A DNA stretch of 64,000 bases from Casuarius casuarius (GCA_003342895.1 PTFA01000081.1:2556181-2620180); one strand, 5' to 3'. Shown: positions 21,516-33,400, counted from the first letter of the stretch. Made by a program: numbers and translations. The notes: generated by a model not told the origin, from the letters alone.

Positions 21516-21924
21516 GCTGCCGTAGAGACTTCCCTTGGCGCTCGGCATGAAAGACTCCGTTAGTGCCTCTGTCGAACCGTAGGCAAGGGTTTCGTTACAG
21601 CGGGCTTGCTCCAGGAGCCAATGTTAATCTTTCAGCTTTCTTTTAAAATGGGATCTGAATGTTTGCTGAGGTTATGAAGTTAAATCTGTGTAACAGATTA
21701 TGGATCCTGGTCTATCCTCTATCAGCCNATTGTCTTTTTCCAAGGAATGCAGAGGCTTTACTTGCCTCCAAGACTAGACAGCTCTTAAAAACGCTGCCAG
21801 AGCTCAGTTCGCTTGCTGATTTATCAGGAGGAATAGGCAGCAAAGGGCCTGCAGCTCCCTCCTCTCCTTTGCATCGCCCAGAGTNATACAAGAACGTTAG
21901 GGTATATAATGTAGTAGCTGTAGC
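21516..21924. other. No gene recognised
   Basis: Ordinary sequence with a 110-codon plus-strand frame (21,659-21,991) that runs into the CR1 fragment and contains two Ns; judged chance or a repeat-derived frame. Confidence 0.5.
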
Positions 21925-22066
21925 TCACCGTGACTGTCTGGTGCTGCTTCAAGCAGAAGTCATGGGGCTCGATACAGAAATTATCAGCTGAGATTGTTTG
22001 GTTTGTGTTTCACAGGAAGCTGGATGGGACTATAATAACAGTCCCTTCTAGTTTTAAAGGTCGATC
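21925..22066 (+). repeat. CR1 LINE 3'-end fragment
   Basis: gagattgtttggtttgtgtt, cacaggaagctggatggg, then agtcccttctagttttaaag align in order with the old CR1 3' end ('gaaattctatggcctgtgtt', 'gcaggaggtcagactaga', 'ggtcccttctggccttaaaa'). CR1 is the dominant LINE of birds, turtles and crocodilians. No reverse-transcriptase part is present. Confidence 0.7.
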
Positions 22067-22980
22067 AAAGCCATAAACGTACAATCTAGGCCAAACATCG
22101 CTAATGTTTGTGGGCAGTTATTGCTGGTGCTGGAAACAGTGGCTGCATNAAAGTCTCTGCCTGATGGAAATGTATTGGAGATATCATGCCTTCTGCGCTT
22201 TTTTTTTTTTTGGTGGCAAATGAACTTACAAAATATTACTTCGGCCAAGATTTCCATGGTAACAAGGCCATTTTTTACNGGGAGATGTTTCCCTCTCTGA
22301 GAGTCCCTGAGAAAACTGGGATACTGTGAGATACGTAGACACTCTGGAGTTGCATGTCGGTGACTAGAGGAAGGATGGAGCAGCACCACGGGTTGAAATG
22401 TAAAGACAATATAATTTAGCATTCATTTTTGCCGGGAATGAGTTGCTCAGTATTTTGTACCTGTTGCATCTGTTGTTGATATAAATGATATATAAACACC
22501 ACTATTGGACCAGTCATAGGAGAGCTCTGAGCAATTGCGAACAGGGCTCTTGGTGTCTTCCAGGTGTTTTCCTGGCGTGTTCCATCTCCAGGTGCAGGAG
22601 ACAGTCCTGTGTTGACACTGAGTTCGTGTGAATCCTCTGGCACTGGGAAAGGTAGTGCAGGTTTAAACCATGGAGCTACATGTAAAACCCAGGAGGAAGT
22701 CTGCCTGTTCTGCAGCGTGTGTGGAGGTGTGCACGTGTGGGGTGTCCCTGTGTGCGACTGTGCGTTCGTAGCTGTGTGGAATAAGGATGTTTGTCTGCAC
22801 TGGAATGCACAGATGTTTATGGGAAGCGTGTTCATGTGAATTGTGTGGGAGTTTTGTGGAGCATCACTGTTCAGTGAGCAAACTTGTAACCTGACCTCCT
22901 CACCGGCTGGGGCCAAGCTATGAGCAAATGGTTAAAGTCATGGAGAAAGAGGATACAGCCCGCCTTAGAGGTAAAGTTTT
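22067..22980. other. No gene recognised
   Basis: Includes a pure T run of 13 (22,199-22,211) and a GT-rich patch at about 22,717-22,830 with tgtgtgg / gtgtgc words. A minus-strand frame of 166 codons (22,416-22,916) derives its His/Thr/Cys-rich middle from that GT-rich patch and is judged spurious. Confidence 0.5.
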
Positions 22981-23025
22981 TCCTTCTGACTTCAACTGAC
23001 TTTGAACCATGTCCTAAGTAAATAA
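22981..23025 (+). repeat. Ancient amniote repeat, 'gacttcaatgggctttgga' type (weak)
   Basis: tctgacttcaactgactttg followed by aaccatgtcctaag resembles the half-unit 'tgacttcaatgggctttggatcaggtcctaag' of a palindromic old amniote repeat, also seen more clearly at 26.6 kb. Confidence 0.35.
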
Positions 23026-23590
23026 TATTTACACCCGTCTAAAGGAGGAGGCCTTTGGTTCCATAATGAGTCTGCAGTTTGTTCTGCGATACCTTTTTAC
23101 TGTCTGCCATTTGAGCTTCTCGTGCTCTGGAGAATCTTGGATGGGTGTTTATAGAGCAAGAATGTGTGAATCCCTCATCCCTAAAACATGTGCTCAGCCC
23201 TAGGAACCATAATGATTCATATCCTCTTCTAATCACCATTGATTATATGCGTAAAACTTGGATAAGCCTTCTGAGAGGCTTAAAATGCAATGTACATCTA
23301 GATTCCAAAATAGTCATATGGGTTGTGACTCATTTCTTTAGATGCTGTTCATAAAAATCAATTATATGGTCATTTTGGCTACCAGAAGGAATCTTTTCCG
23401 TTGGCCATTTGTTTCCTAATATCGTATTTTATAAGTTTTAGAAAATCATAAAATGCTTACAAATTAGATAATATTTCTGGCAAAAAACATCTTCCATAGA
23501 GACAGATCTGTGGCAATTTATTTAAAAGTAGGCTGGAATCCTAGAACATGCTGAAATTTTAGCATTGATGTGCTAAAAACACCTGGCAGA
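23026..23590. promoter_or_regulatory. AT-rich conserved-looking block (candidate regulatory element)
   Basis: AT-rich with no N from 22,280 to 23,693. It contains caccattgattatatg, aaaaatcaattatatgg and aatttatttaaaag. No coding frame and no repeat are visible in the 23,200-23,560 core. Constraint is inferred from texture only. Confidence 0.35.
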
Positions 23591-26079
23591 GAAAAGGGAA
23601 ATACAAAGCATCTGGAGAAGAAAGAAGGGTGGCTGAAGCGTTAGGGAGGCAGTTGTTTTGAGAGTCGTTCGGAAGTCCAGCATCTTGAGCANGGTTGCTT
23701 GCTTGCTTGCCTCTTTGCTTTCCTTGCACAAGTCGTGTAGACCAATGTTTTCAAACCTGCTGGCTAAAATGAGAAAGCTCCGTTCCTTGCACCCCGACAA
23801 CCTACCACCTTGTGCTCTCCGTGTGCTGTGTGAATGCTGGGTGTCGTTGAAGTGTTAAGTGTTTTTACTCNCAGTGTAAAGATGTAGGTTGTTGTGGCAG
23901 AAACAAGTGTGTTGACTCCAGTGCTCCTGCGGATGAAAGTGTTGAGCAAGCGGCTTCAGAGACTCAATCTGGTGCAAAACGCAACTGCTCTGCGCCGTGC
24001 AAGGGCTTCGCGAAACAAAATGCTCTGTTTGATGTAGTCATCAGATACGGCTGCAGGGTCGTCCCTTGCAAACGCAAGATCTTTCTGAAATGTTGAGAGT
24101 CCCTGTTCATTCTCTGGGTTAAAACAGTTGAGAAACTGGCACCATCTGCTTTCTAAATATAAAATATTCTATACACTGCCTGTGTTGATCTTTCTGCCTT
24201 CTCTGTAGGTGGGTTCTTCTTTTGTGTCAAGACGCATCACCAGTCTGCACCAACAGCAGTCAGCGGCTGGGTTGCTGAGGCACTGAGGGTGGCACGGTGG
24301 TACAGCCCTCCCGTCGACCTTCTGGGGCAGAGCATGTTTTGGTGGTGTCCACAGTGGTACCGTGCCAGAGAAGTGCAATAGCTGCTGTTGCAAAAGCAAA
24401 TTGCAAAACCGTTTTGAGCAAGGCTGCAGGAATCTCGGATTTGGGTGTTTTGCTCAGGAAGCTGCTCATAGTTTACAGGCGTTAGAGATCACTCTCAGGC
24501 TCACATACGTTAAGGTGTTTTGGGCCATCAGAGGTCTGCGGGCAGGTGGGTACCTTGATAAAATATTGGAAGGGCTATGAAGCCAATGCATGAAGGTTAG
24601 ATGCCAACCTGATGGTATGGCTGGCCAGGCCCAGGAGCGGGGAACGCTAGTGCTGCCTGTGCTCCGCTGCAGCAAATACCAGTGCTGTGACCCTGGGCTG
24701 TAAGTATTAATCAAAAATATTAGCCGAAAAGGAGAAAAGCTGGAGTGTATCCTTGTCAGAAAGCATTGCAGCTACTTCCGATAACAAACTTCGTCTCCTG
24801 AATATGAAAAGATTCATTATCTCAGAGAACCTCACTGTGGATTTGCTCTGAATAAAATATAACTTAGGGATCAGCTGCCTGGGGCAGCATATGTCAACCT
24901 GTCAGATCCAGCGGCCTGAAAGCATTTGGATGTTCTGCGGTTGGTGAGCGGCTTGAGCACCTCATGAGACTCAGGTCTGATCCTTAGAGGAATCTCCCTG
25001 CATGCGCACATCCCGCTGCCTGTTGTGTGTGCGGGACATCCATCAACAGAAATCCACTCCAGAGCTAATGTCACCCTAAAGTAAACACAATTCTAGATTT
25101 CCTAATTTTATTTTCTCAAGCAGCATATTTAATTTGTTTTTTGCCCTTGCTCAGCTCTCTGAAATATTGCTAGACTGCTCACCGATCTTATCTTACACAA
25201 ATATTTACTTGCATTTGTACTTTGTAAAGCATGATTTAAATCGCCTCTGCTGGATGAATGAGATGGTGCCTCTATGATCCAGCCCTCTGGTCCTGGGGTT
25301 GCGAAGAGGCCAGCGTGTACCACGTGCCCCACGGAGGACTCCTGCCGACTCAGCCAGAACACGGCCAGGGTGTCCCAGAAATAACTCCTATTGCCGTAAA
25401 ACCTGCTGGACGTCCTCTGCCACCTTTTGTGAGCAGCTTGATCTACTATCTGCTGAAGGAGTGCAGTGTCCCTCTTGCCTGTAGATGATATGAAACAGTG
25501 GTTTCATTAGCCAGCTGTATTGCTCATGACTCCCCGTAGCTGTCGAGATCCTGGGAGCAGCTTTGAAAGCCTGAGACTTCCCTGAAATCCGAATGTTTCA
25601 TAGCTCCCGTGTAGGCAGCAGCACGGGAGGTGTCCAGGTGACGTGCAGATCCTCTCTTCCCTTTGGACTGATGGGCTGAGGGCCTTTCTAGGAAGAGCGA
25701 AGATCTGGTCTGTATTAGTCACAGGTGCTGATTGCAAGGGCCTGCAGGGTAGAGGGAGATGGCTGGGCTGCGCACGCTGGTCCTGGACATTCGTGTTGGT
25801 GAAGCTGCCTGCGATGGTGCCGAAGGCGCAAGGTGAACTGCAGTTTCCAGCCTTGCCCCAACGATGCCAAGGCCCAGGCTGCCCAGCTTTGAATATGGAA
25901 ACGGCGTATCACTAAGGCATGCCGATAAAGAGAAAGCTTGAGATCTCTGTCCTGACTTAGACTTTTCAAAACAGGAGAAAAATAGGGGGATTATGTTTTT
26001 CAACATCTCTTCTGAAAAATGCTAGAGGAAAATATTTTATAGCATTCCAGTGTAATATTTGGATGCTTTNGCTCAAACA
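23591..26079. other. No gene recognised; N-poor region
   Basis: Contains a (TTGC)n tract at 23,695-23,712 and an inverted repeat, ggcacggt (24,291-24,298) with accgtgcc (24,359-24,366). Another 7-bp stem with an agtg loop is at 25,490-25,507. No N occurs between 23,872 and 26,070. Open frames are short and overlapping; no family recognised. Confidence 0.5.
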
Positions 26080-26178
26080 GAAGCCATGGATTTCAGGCGG
26101 AGATTGCTGGGTGAGGCTGCAGTCTCCAGAGGGTCAGACTGAACATTTGTGATGGTTCCTCTGGCCTTAAAATCGCAT
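26080..26178 (+). repeat. CR1 LINE 3'-end fragment
   Basis: ggagattgctgggtgaggct, gagggtcagactgaac, then tggttcctctggccttaaaa match, in order, the old CR1 3' end ('gaaattgctgggtgaggttc', 'gaggtcagactaga', 'tggtcccttctggccttaaaa'). This is the clearest CR1 piece in the window. Same strand as the copy at 22.0 kb. Confidence 0.75.
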
Positions 26179-26249
26179 TTCTGTATTTACTAATGCATTT
26201 TTCTGTGCGTAAATCACTGGGCACTGTTTAAAGTGAGCCATCTGTGACG

Positions 26250-27080
26250 GGGAAGATGCATCATTGCTGTCAGTGGATCTGAACTGGTGGATCAGAATTA
26301 ACGTTCAGGCAGAAATGATGTGGAAGTCTTTGGGTTTGTTGCTGTTTGTAGCGTTTAACTCTTTCTTAGGTGTCCCAACTGTTCAGATGTCGGCCTGCTG
26401 CTCTAACAATGTCATTAGCAATTATCTGGCTGAAATCATGGTGCGGCCTGTGCCATGCTTTTTTAAATCCCCAAACATCAGAAGAGTGGGAACAAATTGG
26501 ATCCAATTGATGGCAAAAGCAGCTCAAAGCAACTCCAGCAACTGGTGATTCTGTTTTTATAGAGGCCGGCAAAGTTCACCAAAGCCCATTAAGTCTTCTG
26601 AGCCGGTTCAATGGGCTTTGCATCAGGCGCTTCATCAGGACGGCTGCACGGCGAATTGTGCGTCTAATGCACTTTTAATGAAAATGTTATCCTCTGGAAG
26701 GCTGCCAGACGTGACTAGAGCAGAAGCAAAGACCCTCCGTTCCGTGGCAATCATGGGAAAAGATATTACAGCTATTTCATAAGCCTTTATGTTTTNAAAG
26801 TCTAAGGAAGCCAGCCCACATCAACAGCAGAATGAGCCGACTTCTACGCGGACACGTCATTTAATCACAATTTAATAAGGCTCCTGTATCAGACTCTGGT
26901 AATGAAACCTGTGGGCCGAGCCAAACAAAGGGGTCACTGTGGGAGAGAAGAATGCCGCCTTTGATTCCCCAGTCCTTCTTAGGGTTCATGATGTTTCGCT
27001 TTCAGTAAGTCGCTGCCTAAATGAAATGCCTTCCGCATGCCAACCGTTACCTCATAAATGGTCCTTATGAAAAGTGATTT
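26250..27080. promoter_or_regulatory. Conserved-looking non-coding block containing an old repeat
   Basis: Smooth AT-leaning sequence including gcaattatctggctgaaatc, catttaatcacaatttaata and cataaatggtccttatg. It has only one N in 830 bp. A 94-codon plus-strand frame at 26,264 has no recognisable family. A palindromic ancient repeat sits at its centre, so it may be an exapted element. Unproven without alignment. Confidence 0.35.
26577..26625. repeat. Palindromic ancient amniote repeat unit
   Basis: caaagcccatt (26,580-26,590) is exactly complementary to aatgggctttg (26,610-26,620), with a 19-nt spacer, followed by catcagg. This matches the palindromic form 'ccaaagcccattgaag...cttcaatgggctttggatcagg' that I know as a dispersed sequence in birds, turtles and crocodilians. 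The library name is not known to me. Confidence 0.55.
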
Positions 27081-27084
27081 GTGA

Positions 27085-27610
27085 TCAAGAGATGATTATC
27101 GGCCTTCCCGGCCGAGCTCCGGCGAGAAACACGGGTTCATCTTCCCTCTAAGAAATCCTCGGTTGTTCGGGCCTGTCGCAAGTGCTGAACAGAGGTGTTT
27201 AGGGCCTGGATGACGAAGGGCGGTATTTTAATGAAACAGCTCGTGTCTGGGAGTGATTAGCTGGCCCAGGACAAGTGTGGCCGACCTGGTGGTCCCAGCT
27301 GTGGCGAGAGGACCCGAGGGGGCAGCCCACAGAAGAGCAGTGGCGCGTTGGTGGGGCGACCAGCGGTGCCTGCCGGGTACCGAACCCCACCGGCGCTGGG
27401 GCTGGGCATCCCGCAGCTGTGCCGGATGCTGCCGCACGGTGCTCGTCCCTGGATGTCCCGACCTCTCTGTTGTCCAGCCGACCTCTCTGGAGGCCTGCTG
27501 AAACCCCGAGGAGCTGGTGCGCCGGGAGCCCGGCAGCGAGGCAGGTCGTCTCTCCGGTCTGGGCCATTGCTGTGCTGATGCACGCAACCACGGGGAGCGC
27601 CTTGGGCCAA
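27085..27610. promoter_or_regulatory. CpG-rich region (27.1-27.6 kb)
   Basis: I count about 29 CpGs in 27,241-27,600. Long overlapping frames arise on both strands (up to 144 codons) because stops are scarce; none is recognisable. It may be a promoter or an orphan island. Very few Ns nearby. Confidence 0.45.
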
Positions 27611-28134
27611 AAAGATCAGTTAAAAAATGTGAAACATGCTTTTTAGCCGCGATCGGTGTCAACTCTCCCCAACTCTATTTTCTTCTTCGTGGAAAAAGTC
27701 TGTTGCCTGTTTCAGAGCGCTAATAACTTGTTTTTATACAGCTTTTGAACGGGCGTGTGCTGAAGGCAGCCCTGCTGCTGGAGAGCTGAGGTCGTCTCCT
27801 AAGTGTTTTGCCGCAGAGGGGTTAATTAATTGCTGCTTTTTAATTAGAAGAGCTCCCCTAGCGTGCGCGCTCGGCAGCCGTGTTGCTTCCAAGAATTCCT
27901 GCAGCTTGTTCCTGGGGGAGTTTAGCTTTAATTTTGTCCTTCGTTTATTTTGTTCTCGCTAGATATTGCACAGGCATTGGGCTGGACAGTTGCTCTCTGT
28001 GTATTGGAAAAAATAACTGAATTCTCTAGTGATTCTCACTATGAGCGAAAACTTATGGAAAAAAAAAAAGAAAAAGGTTGAATTGTTCTTGCTTGTAAGG
28101 CTGCTTGAGGCTGATCCGCACATTCTTGTCATCT
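27611..28134. other. No gene recognised
   Basis: Includes ttaattaattgctgc near 27,821-27,840 and an A-rich run near 28,060-28,075. No coding, RNA or repeat element supported. Confidence 0.5.
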
Positions 28135-28465
28135 CCAGCGCGATGCTGGGGAGCTGACACCAACCTCTCCTCGGCGAGGGTGTGAAACGCCGGTGTCGCT
28201 CATGGCCAGGTCACCAGGCAGCTGCTTTCGCCCGGCTCGAGAGCCTCCTTCCCGGGGAGTCCGATAAATGCACACGGGGCCTTGCTGTCCCGTTTCAAGT
28301 CCCTCCGTAAAGCTCCTTGCTCACGGGTGGTCGGAGCAAGGTTCACGCAGCGCCTTGAGCTCCCTCTTCCCGGCTGCGTCCGTCCCCGTCTCCCTGCCGG
28401 CGCTCTGAAGGCGCCAAGAAGGCGGCAGCTCCCTTTGCCGAGTGTCCCCGTAGTGCTTGTGAGTT
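28135..28465. promoter_or_regulatory. CpG-rich region (28.1-28.5 kb)
   Basis: Roughly 30 CpGs in 330 bp, following the one at 27.1-27.6 kb after a 0.5-kb AT-richer gap. No transcript start can be assigned. Confidence 0.45.
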
Positions 28466-31304
28466 TGAGGCTCGCAGCTCCATAAGAGTTGACTTCATTT
28501 TTCTCTTTAACTCATTTCTTTTGCATATTCATGTGTGTATATGCATGGGTATATAGGTAATATATACATGCTTGCAGACAAACCTATTTATAATGTTATT
28601 AATATACAAATTATTACAGTATATTAATTGCGTTAAATCTTCACTGTGCCTCACAGCAACTGAATAGTTGGCAATTAAATCTAACAACATGGCAGGCCAA
28701 ACAAATGCTCTACGTTGTCTTATTCTCCCCTGCTGCTGGCTGCCGGGTGCCCTTGCGTAGGACGGAGCCCGCGCTGCTCCGGTTCAGCCTTCCTCAGCTC
28801 TGAAAGGGAGGCGTGAAAAAAAGGCAGAGCCGTCTGCCTCCTGCTAGGTCTCTCCCAAGCGATGGTCTCTGCGTGCTCGGCAGCCGTACGCCATCCTGAA
28901 GACGGTCGGCGAGGGAAATGGGCCTGGACTGGGCGATGCAATGGGTTTGTCCTCCCCAAAAGGTCACCAGCGTGACATGCACTGTGCATGCGGGACCCAG
29001 TGACACAGCTCGCTCGTCCCCGCGGCAGGACTGGGACTGGCCCATTTGTGTGAGCATCTGAGTTATGTGACGGTACGGCGGGCAGGCAAACTNAAGTGTT
29101 GGACAAGGACAGCTTAGGTGAATTAGCTTCATCATGCTCCGATGTCTGTTGCAGAAATATTAGAAGCATGAAGCTAGTCAGCCTTTGCTATTTCTTTCTC
29201 TTTATTCACCAAAAGGGTTTTTCGTGGGTTAAAATACTGCCCAAATGGTACAACGTGAAAAGCTGATACAGTCTGTCCTTTCCCTTTAAGAAAAAAGCAT
29301 CAAGGTCAGAATGAGTAAATAAATAAAATGGCCACTTTTCTGCATTGTATATGATCCAGGCGCTCTCATGGCTTTGAACTCTTCCCGACGGTGTGCTTTA
29401 TAATCTGTAATAATAAACACAGAGCTGATGCAACTAAAACACTTGCGCTTCCCTTGCCGGTGCATTACTCACCTGTGTGAAGTTGCACTTAAAATAGGAG
29501 AAGTTGCTGTCCCCTTATTTTCAAAACAAGGATGGCTAAAAAGCCAAGGGTGCTCTCAGCTTTTCCCAAAGTTTTTGAAGAAAAATGCAGTCAAATGATT
29601 TCTAGCAGTGAGAGCCACTTGCATGAAATGCTGGGTATAAAAAATACAGCTGCTTCGGAGGGGAGAACAAGGGAGAATAATGGTAGTACAAAACTTATTT
29701 TCTGGATGTAATAGCTCGCAGCTCCAAAAACATCATGTATATGCTGTGCAGATCCCTGAACCATACACCAGCGAGTAATGAGAAACGGGTGGCCCGCAGA
29801 TGCCTGGCACTCGGCAGACGCCCCGAGCCTGGGGGTGTCAGGTAATGGGACTGGTATTTTGTGCTTATCTGCCGCTGGTTAGATGCGTGACGCTGTGCAT
29901 CCTCCCCCCATCGCTCCCTCATCCATCGGGATCTGCCTTTCTAGCGAAGCTTTGCATGTTGTCTTTGGCAGCCCAGAGGTAGCATATTATATCCCTGACT
30001 GCTTCTGATATTAATAAAATGGTGCTGAAACAATATATAGTAATTCTCCAAACTAATCTCCATTTTCTTATTTTTACATCAGAAGCAGGGCATCTGTCCA
30101 TCAGCGGCTCAGACAATCACTGTGAATTGAGATGGCCCATTTGCTGTGTCCATAGATACCGATGGCTGCTCCTCAACCCAGTTTTCCTGGCGTACTGGAT
30201 TCTTCCCTTTTCTCATGCGTCAAAATCTCCCCAGAGCCGCTTCTGGGGTGCATTAGCCAAATGCCTCCACAAAGACTTTGGCAGAAGCTGGAGTTATGAG
30301 GCCTCTCGTTAAACCAGAGCTGAATTATTTAGGGTGTTTGTCTTCTGATGTGACACCGTTTCTAAAATTAGACCCTTTCCAGGTGCTGCAGGTCCTACCA
30401 TCAGGCCACCAGAGCTCAGGCACTCTGAATCCTGAGTCACCAACTAGACCATAGACCCTTATGTACCGCCTGAGCCCTGGAGCTGGGCTGACTTTCAGCG
30501 GGGTTGAACACTGCTCTTCTGGCTTGAGTCAGTGTCCTGGGTGTTCCTGAGCTATCTGTGGCTGATGATAAATCAGACTGAGGTGGGGCTATGTCCTTTC
30601 ACTTGGTCGATAGGGCTTGGCACCCTCCTGGCTCCATAGCTGTCGTACACATTTGGAGTTTGTAAGGTACTAGGATTTTGAAGGGAGAGAATTAACAGAC
30701 ATGCAGTAGGTAATAGAATAGAAAGGTAAATAATAGCAAGATAACTGCAGCTAGGTTGCCCAAAGAACTCCTGCTGCACGTATTTGGTTGCAAACCTTGG
30801 AGGATCCCACTGATAAGAGAATTATTGCTCACAGCTAGATGAGTGAGAGCTCATTTTGTGGAAAGGACGGATTTTCATAGTGTTTGGGGCATGGAAAAAC
30901 AAAGCACTGGAGCATTGCCCGTTGTCCGTAGGAAGGAGAGCACTCCGGTTTGGAGCAGCCGCTGTTGAGCAAACGTGGCTCCTTTGCATTTGGCTGCACA
31001 AGCAGAAAGAGGAGCCCCTGACCTGGGCTGTCCCGCATCTCCGCAGCCCCTCCATGGGAGTGGAGCAGGAGAGGACACTGATGCCTTGTGCCTTGTGCGG
31101 AACGATGTTCTGTGCCAACAACATGACAGCTTAGATGGGCTTTCCTGCCACACAAAGCTAGGAACCACATTTATTAATACTTGCATGGGCAGTTCACAGT
31201 GGGAAGGCTGCACCTTCCCGTGGCGAGCAGCAGCACGTCTCCTGAGGAAGTGCCCCTCTCCCTGGAGCCTCTCCCAGGCTCTCCAGGAAACCCTTCTCCT
31301 AGGA
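28466..31304. other. No gene recognised; N-free region begins
   Basis: AT-rich with TA/TG-type simple sequence at 28,530-28,640 (gtatatgcatgggtatatag). GC-richer at 28,720-29,080. From 29,094 to 32,694 no N occurs. Several AT-rich words lie at 29,300-29,430. Minus-strand frames of 149 and 113 codons near 28,720-29,169 overlap in different registers and are judged chance. Confidence 0.5.
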
Positions 31305-31345
31305 AGCCTGGTCCAGGGCCACTGAAGTCAACACAAGCAGGATCC
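31305..31345 (-). repeat. Ancient amniote repeat, 'ccactgaagtcaa' type (weak)
   Basis: cctggtccagggccactgaa followed by gtcaacacaagcaggatcc resembles the half-unit 'ctgatccaaagcccattgaagtcaatg' of the palindromic family at 26.6 kb. Confidence 0.35.
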
Positions 31346-32660
31346 CTTGCTTTCAGCCGGCCTTGGCTCGAGGGCTGCGGGAACTCCCCGGTGGAGGAGG
31401 CGGCGGCAATCTGAGGACAGCAGCGTGCGGCACCTTCCCTGGAAATGGCTCGGAGGGAGAGCTCCTGGCGGAGCCCGGGAGCATCGGGGCGGTTGTGACC
31501 CACACGCTGCTGGAAGGGGACAGTCCTCATCCCCGCGCACCTCCGTGGTGGACGTACCCACTGGTGTGTGTCCAAAGGGACCTTCACAGAGCAGGAGCGG
31601 TCCCCAACACCGCTCCAGCCCTTGCAGGCGTGTTGTTCCTCCCGTCTTTGAATCGGGAGCAATGAGCTGATCCACCTCGGCTGCTACCTCTTGTGGACCA
31701 GGCTGTTGACTAACCCGGGTGGGAAGCGGCCTGCGCTCATTGCTTAGTGGGTAGAAAGAAAAAAAAAAGCCAGAAGCATGCCAGTACCAAGCACAGGAAA
31801 GGTTGTTTTTCATTTATTGTTGAGATATCAAAGATAGGGAAACCTAGAAGCAGTGCTGGAGGAGCCGAGCGGAAGGCTTTGCACCGTAGGAAGTGTAAGT
31901 CAAATAAAAGTGGAGGATGTTTATGGTGTGAAATCGGGAAGTGTTTTCAGGAAGCTGGTAGGAAAATTCAGCTGAGATAGGAGAGGGGAAAACAGAACGC
32001 GGGGAGAGAGGAGGGACGCTCCGACTGTGTTGTTTAGTCATATTTTTAGAAAATTGGACCATCCTCAACTCTTCTGTTCAGTCATGAGCTTCCACCGATT
32101 TCCCTGCCCCCGTGGCCCTCCGGCTCGCGCTCCGGAAACGGCGGTCTTGTGCGTTCAGGGCTATTTTGGTGCTGGACTCTGTTTCACGACGCATGAGCAG
32201 GGCCAGCTCATCAGCAGTGTCACAGATGTGCTGTGCGGGGGCGAGTTTGGCTCCTCGAGTGAACACGTCTGGGCTGTCTAACAGCAAGAGCAGCGGAGGG
32301 AGGCTGGCTCTTTTTTTTGCAGCTGCCACTGTGGCTTTTGCGATGTGTCGCTTTGGCCATCTCTGTTTTATACCGCGGGAAACGGAGGTGCAGGAGGAGC
32401 GCTTTGCTCGGGGCTGCTCGGCTGCTTACCTGCAATAGAAATCAGCATACAAAAGGTCATAAATGTGGAAAAATGAGAATGGCTTAGAAATGGCTTAGAA
32501 AACAAGAGATCCTTCCCCCACCTCTTTCAACAGAGAATAAGACGGTATCGTAGGACCTCAGAGGAGGGCAAACGGTGTCACTTAAAGGCAAAGCCAGAAC
32601 ACCAACTTGCAAACTCCTTCGCGTAGAGGCGTTAGCGTGAGCCGTTGCTTAGTTTCCTTT
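31346..32660. other. No gene recognised; GC-rich first half
   Basis: GC-rich to about 31,690, with overlapping frames of 100 to 162 codons on both strands. A 10-bp tandem duplication (atggcttaga twice) lies at 32,479-32,499. No repeat or RNA gene supported. Confidence 0.5.
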
Positions 32661-32999
32661 CTCTTTCCAGCTGACCCCAAGCTCATGATGTGGCNTGGAT
32701 GGGTGAAAACAGTCTTTTTAAACAATGGCGAAGTCCTGTAATACGATCCCTAGGCAGAGCTCAAAGGCTACAGATGATTGAACACCCAGAACAAATGAAA
32801 GGAAATAATCCTTCATGGCCACTGTGGTCACTCTGAGATTCGCTGCTGCAGAAGATCCTCTGAGTCAAACACCCTGACTGATTAAAACCTTATTTTTTAA
32901 GGAATGCTTTAATTCCGCACTCATCAATAGCATGTTAGCCGGGCAGTACCGGAAGAGTGTCCTCATTCACCTTTCGAGGCATCGCTTGGCTCGTGGGAA
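32661..32999. other. No gene recognised; strong isolated acceptor-like site
   Basis: agtttcctttctctttccag ends at 32,670 and is an excellent 3' splice-site match. The only nearby donor-like site (atgg|gtgaaa) would leave a 32-nt unit, so I do not call an exon. Confidence 0.35.
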
Positions 33000-33400
33000 G
33001 GAATTATTCCTCATTTATGAGCTCTAGTGACTGACTGTGGGCATTGCCGAAAGGGAAGAAACCACTTTCTTAAGCATCGCATTTCACCCACTTACAAGGA
33101 AAAGATGCTTGACAAGATAGACTTACGGCTTGGTTGTAAGCACGGCCAATATTTCCATATATTTGATTTAAATTTTAATCAAAGTAAATTGCTGTGTTAT
33201 CTGTATTTTCAAAACAATGGCTCCAAAAATAAAACATGAACAAGCAATCCATCAGGCCTGTCTGTCAGCAAAACAGATGCTGTGTAATAAACCTGCCAAA
33301 ACAGCCCTTTGCTTGAAACAATAAAAACTGGAAGGAATCAAAAGCTTCAGCCTTAAAAACATCACTCTTTGTATGTTCTTAAAAAAAAAAAATCCGGTTC
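33000..33400. promoter_or_regulatory. AT-rich block with TCF/LEF- and SOX-like sites (candidate enhancer)
   Basis: Holds aatcaaag (33,177-33,184, TCF/LEF-like), aacaatgg (33,213-33,220, SOX-like) and a further aacaataaaa near 33,317. It also has atttgatttaaattttaatc and no N. A 70-codon plus-strand frame (33,027-33,239) lies inside but lacks splice signals or known motifs. The appearance is that of a deeply conserved non-coding element; alignment would be needed. Confidence 0.4.

Noticed and set aside
22416..22916. 166-codon minus-strand His/Thr-rich frame
   Set aside because: Its middle is a translation of a GT-rich low-complexity patch.
32671..32702. 32-nt exon after the strong acceptor at 32,670
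   Set aside because: The donor is weak and no frame or partner exon supports it.
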